A stretch of DNA of 20,754 bases. It comes from Gammaproteobacteria bacterium (lineage in GTDB: Bacteria > Pseudomonadota > Gammaproteobacteria > Thiohalomonadales > Thiohalomonadaceae). A program made the position numbers and the translations under genes. Positions 17,418 to 20,754 of this stretch are shown piece by piece. The notes beneath the pieces are model-generated. The model was not told the origin of the DNA. It searched no databases and was given only the letters and a program-made list of their open reading frames with translations. The first letter of the stretch is position 1. Every line of letters starts with the position of its first letter. The stretch spans positions 1 to 20,754 of the forward strand of contig JAPHSO010000127.1 of NCBI GenBank assembly GCA_026193675.1, read 5' to 3'.

Positions 17418-17917
17418 GCAGTGCTGTAGAAAAAACTGGTGATCAGATAGAGGTTGATGAGAGTCAGGAGGTTCGCTGCCTGCTGATCCCACAACGAAAT
17501 TCAACCCTTATGCTTCCAAATACCGTTGTTGCAGAGGTGACAGACTATAGTCCACCCGAGACAACCGAGCACTCTCCTGACTGGTTACTAGGTCTGCTCT
17601 CATGGAGGGGAAGAAATATCCCGCTCATCTCTTTTGAGAACTTTTTTGGGGGAGCTGATATCAAAGAGCCAAGACAGGTTGCCGTATTGAATAGCCTTAA
17701 TGGCAATGGGGAGCTGCCATTTATGGCCATTACGATTAGCGATCTTCCCCGTCTGGCTCAGGTGAACCGATCATCTGTTGAATATATTGAGGGTGATGAT
17801 GCTGATGAGGGAGAGGCGGGTCCTGTTTTGGCTCGTATGAATCTTTCAGGGGAGTTTGTCATTATCCCTAATGTCGACTTTCTCGAAGATCGAGTTGCTC
17901 AATTGGGGATTCAATAG
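17414..17917 (+). CDS. chpC: ChpC, CheW-like protein
   Basis: 167 residues. The ATG overlaps the chpA stop (ATGA, 17414-17417), so it is probably translationally coupled. A divergent CheW domain begins near residue 20 (VRCLLIPQRNSTLMLPNTVVAEV), with LLGLLSWRGRNIPLISFENFF in place of the usual GxxNxRGxxxPVxDL. ChpC in Pseudomonas is proposed to link other receptors to ChpA. It is the last gene of the operon, and the next gene is convergent. An acidic insertion (EGDDADEGEAG) lies near residue 135. Confidence 0.87.
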   Translation: MSSAVEKTGDQIEVDESQEVRCLLIPQRNSTLMLPNTVVAEVTDYSPPETTEHSPDWLLGLLSWRGRNIPLISFENFFGGADIKEPRQVAVLNSLNGNGELPFMAITISDLPRLAQVNRSSVEYIEGDDADEGEAGPVLARMNLSGEFVIIPNVDFLEDRVAQLGIQ

Positions 17918-17973
17918 AGCAGGTTAAAGCGTTTGAGTTGAACTCCATCTGCTCAGTCTAATGGCCAGATTAT

Positions 17974-18711
17974 TTAGTTACCCAGATCACCCCATATTCC
18001 CTGAATCAGTCCAAGCGCAGCAATAGCTGCTGTTTCTGTACGCAGTACTCGCGGACCAAACCTTACGGCGTTAAATCCCACGTTGCTGGCTGCACGCTCC
18101 TCACTATCAGATAGCCCGCCTTCAGGACCGATCAATAGAGTGATGGACTGGTTGCGGTTTACCGAATTAAACCCCAAATCTGAAGAGGGCGAGAGTATTA
18201 GTTTGGCAACGGAAGGATTTTCAGAGGTTTGTAAATACTCACTTAATGTGATGATTGGGTCCACAACTGCAACTCGATTTCTCCCCGATTGAGCTGCTGC
18301 TGAGATGGCGATACTCTGCCAGTGTTGCCGCTTTTTCTGACTCCGTTTGAGATCAAGTTTAACCACACTGCGTTCAGTCAATAGTGGCACGATGCGGTTC
18401 ACCCCAAGCTCAACAGCCTTTTGCACTGTAAAGTCCATTTTGTCACCCTTCGATATCCCCTGTAGCAGGGTGATATCCAGAGGAGACTCCACACTACGGT
18501 CGATGAACTGGTCGATGGATACCTGGCAATCGCGTTTATCTATCGATTGAATCGTCGCTGAGTATTCTCCACCTTCACCGTTGAACAGCGTGATGAGATA
18601 GCCCGTTTTGGCACGTACCACCTGAGCCAGATAGTGGCTATTCTCTTTTGTCAGTAGAACCACGGCCCCCACTTCCAGGGGGCCTTCATGGTAAATCCGA
18701 TGCTGTCTCAT
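17974..18711 (-). CDS. rsmE: RsmE, 16S rRNA m3U1498 methyltransferase
   Basis: 245 residues, the usual length for the family. The N-terminal PUA-like domain starts MRQHRIYHEGPL. The C-terminal SPOUT (knotted) domain carries the SAM-binding loop LLIGPEGGLSDSEERAA and the final knot motif RFGPRVLRTETAAIAAL. It methylates N3 of U1498 in the 30S subunit. It lies 23 bases after metF on the same strand, so it is likely co-transcribed. No Shine-Dalgarno site is visible. A three-codon ATG-TTA-TGA runs into the start codon with ATGA overlap. It is convergent with chpC across 56 bases. Confidence 0.93.
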   Translation of the reverse strand: MRQHRIYHEGPLEVGAVVLLTKENSHYLAQVVRAKTGYLITLFNGEGGEYSATIQSIDKRDCQVSIDQFIDRSVESPLDITLLQGISKGDKMDFTVQKAVELGVNRIVPLLTERSVVKLDLKRSQKKRQHWQSIAISAAAQSGRNRVAVVDPIITLSEYLQTSENPSVAKLILSPSSDLGFNSVNRNQSITLLIGPEGGLSDSEERAASNVGFNAVRFGPRVLRTETAAIAALGLIQGIWGDLGN

Positions 18712-18734
18712 AACATAGTGCGTTGAGTAGAAAC

Positions 18735-19568
18735 TTAACGCAGGTTATTCATTACTGTTTGGGTTGGCCCTACCTGATTCATCGTATAGAAATGAATCCC
18801 CGGTGCTCCGGCGTCGAGCAGACGTTGAGATAGTTCGGTTGTCACCTCAAGTCCAAACGCCTTGAGCGATTCCATGTCATCACCATAGGCCTCCAAACGG
18901 AGTCGCAACCAGCGAGGAATCTCGGCACCACACATATCAGAAAAACGGGCAAGATTTTTCAGATTGGTAATCGGCATGATCCCCGGGAAGACGGGTATCT
19001 CAATATTGCGTTTATTACACTCTTCGATAAAACGCAGGTAGGCATCAATATTGTAAAAATACTGGGTAATCGCTGCATTGGCTCCCGCCTTCACCTTACG
19101 TGCAAAGTTATCAAGATCTGCCGTGGCACTTGGGGCCTGCGGATGAAACTCGGGATAGGCCGCCACCTCAATATGGAAGTGCTCACCGGTCTCTCTGCGG
19201 ATAAATTCGACCAGCTCATTGGCGTAGTGGAGCTCTCCAGTGTCACCCATACCCGAGGGCATATCACCACGCAGAGCAACGATACGTTTGACACCCATAC
19301 CGATATATTGGTTGAGCAGTTCACGAATGTTCTCTTCGGTTGAACCGATACAGGAGAGATGTGGCGCGGCATCAAGGCCGGCATTAAGCATCTCTTGAAT
19401 GGTTTCAATAGTCCCCTGCTGGGTACTACCACCGGCACCGAAGGTGACCGATACATATTTGGGATTGAGCCTCATCAGCTCATCTCGGGTTGTCTTCAGC
19501 TTCTCCATCCCCTCAGCACTCTTCGGAGGGAAAAACTCAAAACTAAATTGTGGAGATCTCTCTGTCAT
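18735..19568 (-). CDS. metF: MetF, 5,10-methylenetetrahydrofolate reductase
   Basis: 277 residues. Family motifs are FSFEFFPPKS (residues 8-17, with the catalytic Glu region), YVSVTFGAGGSTQQGT, HLSCIGS, RIVALRGDMP and FFPGIMPITN-like FPGIMPITNLKNL. It reduces methylene-THF to methyl-THF using FAD and NADH, supplying methionine synthase; it is cytosolic. The ATG has AGGA 9 bases upstream. It follows ahcY with a 107-base gap that includes a terminator, and rsmE follows it. Pairing with ahcY fits the activated methyl cycle, a common arrangement in sulfur-oxidising and other Gammaproteobacteria. Confidence 0.95.
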   Translation of the reverse strand: MTERSPQFSFEFFPPKSAEGMEKLKTTRDELMRLNPKYVSVTFGAGGSTQQGTIETIQEMLNAGLDAAPHLSCIGSTEENIRELLNQYIGMGVKRIVALRGDMPSGMGDTGELHYANELVEFIRRETGEHFHIEVAAYPEFHPQAPSATADLDNFARKVKAGANAAITQYFYNIDAYLRFIEECNKRNIEIPVFPGIMPITNLKNLARFSDMCGAEIPRWLRLRLEAYGDDMESLKAFGLEVTTELSQRLLDAGAPGIHFYTMNQVGPTQTVMNNLR

Positions 19569-19592
19569 AGCAGTTGTTCCTGAATCTCTAAT

Positions 19593-19630
19593 AAAAAATC
19601 CGCAGGGTCGAAACGGTTCAACCCTGCGGA
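19593..19630 (-). terminator. Intrinsic terminator after ahcY, directly upstream of metF
   Basis: On the minus strand TCCGCAGGGT (19630-19621) pairs perfectly with ACCCTGCGGA (19608-19599). The 12-base loop can add GAA/TTC pairs around a tetraloop. Six T follow (19598-19593). The order is correct only for leftward transcription, that is, for ahcY. The T-tract ends 24 bases before the metF ATG, leaving no room for a full promoter between them. Confidence 0.88.
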
Positions 19631-19675
19631 CTAATGTACTACTTAGCGAACGGTGTCGCCAACCTGAGCTAGCAG

Positions 19676-20754
19676 TTAGTAGCGGTAGTGATCAGGTTTG
19701 TAGGGGCCTTCAACAGGAACATCGATGTAATCTGCCTGCGACTGGGTCAGGGTGGTCAGCTTGATCCCCAGCTTCTTCAGGTGCAGACGGGCGACCTTCT
19801 CATCAAGAACCTTTGGCAGAACGTAGACCTTGTTCTCGTAATCATCAGCCCGTTGGAAGAACTCCAGCTGTGCCATAACCTGATTGGTAAATGAGGCAGA
19901 CATGACAAAACTAGGATGACCTGTCGCACAACCGAGATTAACCAGACGACCTTCGGCCAGCAGGGTGATGCGCTTACCATCAGGGAAGATGATGTGATCG
20001 ACCTGTGGTTTAACATTTACCCACTCATATTGACGCAGTGAACCGACCTCAATCTCAGAATCGAAGTGACCGATATTACAGACGATCGCCTCATTCTTCA
20101 TCGCCGCCATGTGGTCGTGATTGATGACCCCTTCGTTACCGGTGGTGGTGACAAAGATGTCGCCCATGCTGCAGGCCTCTTCCATCGTGATGACACGGTA
20201 ACCTTCCATAGAGGCCTGTAGTGCACAGATGGGATCGATCTCAGTGACAAAAGTGGTGGCACCCATACCGCGGAAGGCTTGAGCACAACCCTTACCCACA
20301 TCGCCGTAACCGAGGACAACTGCGATCTTACCGGCAATCATCACATCGGTGGCACGCTTGATACCGTCGAGTAGTGACTCACGGCAACCATAGAGGTTGT
20401 CGAATTTAGACTTGGTAACCGAATCGTTAACATTCATCGCAGGGAACAGCAGTGAGCCATCTTTCTCCATGTGATAAAGACGGTGAACACCGGTGGTGGT
20501 CTCTTCAGTCACACCCTTAATTTCGTTAGCGATGTCGGTCCATTTGCTGCCATCTTTGGGTAGATTACGACGCAGTACATTAAGAATTTCAACATACTCT
20601 TCGTTATCACCCTCTTGGGCATCGGGAACAGCGCCCGCTTTTTCAAACTCCACACCCTTGTGAACCAGTAGCGTTGCATCGCCACCATCGTCGAGGATCA
20701 TGTTTGGTTTCTTGCCATCAGGCCAGTTGAATGCCTGCTCGGTACACCACCAGT
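19676..20754 (-). CDS. ahcY: AhcY (SahH), S-adenosylhomocysteine hydrolase (N-terminus beyond right edge)
   Basis: Partial gene: about 358 residues of the C-terminal part are visible, open to the right edge, where the reading continues WWCTEQAFNWPDGKKPN before the internal Met at 20701. The NAD-binding Rossmann motif is GYGDVGKGCAQAFRGMGA, followed by EIDPICALQASMEGY. GNEGVI and NIGHFDSEIEV are active-site and cofactor-domain segments. The C-terminus is the family-typical YKPDHYRY. It splits SAH into adenosine and homocysteine with a bound NAD, removing the product inhibitor of SAM-dependent methylases. Any regulatory element upstream of it, such as an SAH riboswitch, lies outside the window. 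Confidence 0.96.
   Translation of the reverse strand, partial: WWCTEQAFNWPDGKKPNMILDDGGDATLLVHKGVEFEKAGAVPDAQEGDNEEYVEILNVLRRNLPKDGSKWTDIANEIKGVTEETTTGVHRLYHMEKDGSLLFPAMNVNDSVTKSKFDNLYGCRESLLDGIKRATDVMIAGKIAVVLGYGDVGKGCAQAFRGMGATTFVTEIDPICALQASMEGYRVITMEEACSMGDIFVTTTGNEGVINHDHMAAMKNEAIVCNIGHFDSEIEVGSLRQYEWVNVKPQVDHIIFPDGKRITLLAEGRLVNLGCATGHPSFVMSASFTNQVMAQLEFFQRADDYENKVYVLPKVLDEKVARLHLKKLGIKLTTLTQSQADYIDVPVEGPYKPDHYRY

Noticed and set aside
17917..17954. Possible terminator between chpC and rsmE (GAGCAG, then CTGCTC)
   Set aside because: The stem is only 6 bp with a 26-base loop and no T-tract on either strand. Not convincing, although a bidirectional terminator would be expected in this convergent gap.
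1..20754. CRISPR arrays, insertion sequences, tRNA or rRNA genes, phage or defence genes
   Set aside because: No direct repeats with spacers, transposase motifs, terminal inverted repeats or RNA gene signatures were seen. All long frames are accounted for by pilus, chemosensory and housekeeping genes.

Overview
The window reads as chromosomal DNA of a Gammaproteobacterium with moderate GC. It has dense operons, mostly good Shine-Dalgarno sites, and gene content and order close to the type IV pilus (T4P) and Chp clusters of Pseudomonas, Xanthomonas and sulfur-oxidising Gammaproteobacteria. The lineage is inferred from gene content and cannot be fixed more finely. I see no mobile element, CRISPR array, tRNA or rRNA.

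Region 1 (1-6145, minus strand) is a T4P minor-pilin and adhesin operon, transcribed leftwards: fimT/fimU-type prepilin, pilV, pilW, pilX, an unrecognised small secreted protein, then pilY1, which leaves the window at its left edge. The four prepilins should form the priming complex at the pilus tip, with PilY1 as tip adhesin and sensor.

Region 2 (6146-7480) is a divergent intergenic region followed by thiO (glycine oxidase, thiamine thiazole pathway). The thiO-fimT neighbourhood is also known from Pseudomonas.

Region 3 (7655-17917, plus strand) is a Chp (Pil-Chp) chemosensory operon: pilG, pilH, pilI, a possible 26-codon coupling ORF, pilJ, a 2055-residue chpA hybrid kinase with intact and degenerate phosphotransfer modules, and chpC. 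The adaptation enzymes PilK (CheR-like) and ChpB (CheB-like) are absent from the locus. Regions 1 and 3 lie on either side of thiO, so a tip sensor and the surface-responsive signalling array that in Pseudomonas acts with it are encoded almost back to back.

Region 4 (17974-20754, minus strand) is housekeeping: rsmE (16S rRNA m3U1498 methyltransferase), metF and the 3' part of ahcY, which runs off the right edge. ahcY and metF belong to the activated methyl cycle. A strong intrinsic terminator follows ahcY and sits only about 25 bases before the metF start codon.

No wholly new system is evident. The parts least explained by known biology are the small secreted protein between pilX and pilY1, the mini-ORF coupled to pilJ, and the degenerate phosphotransfer modules of ChpA.
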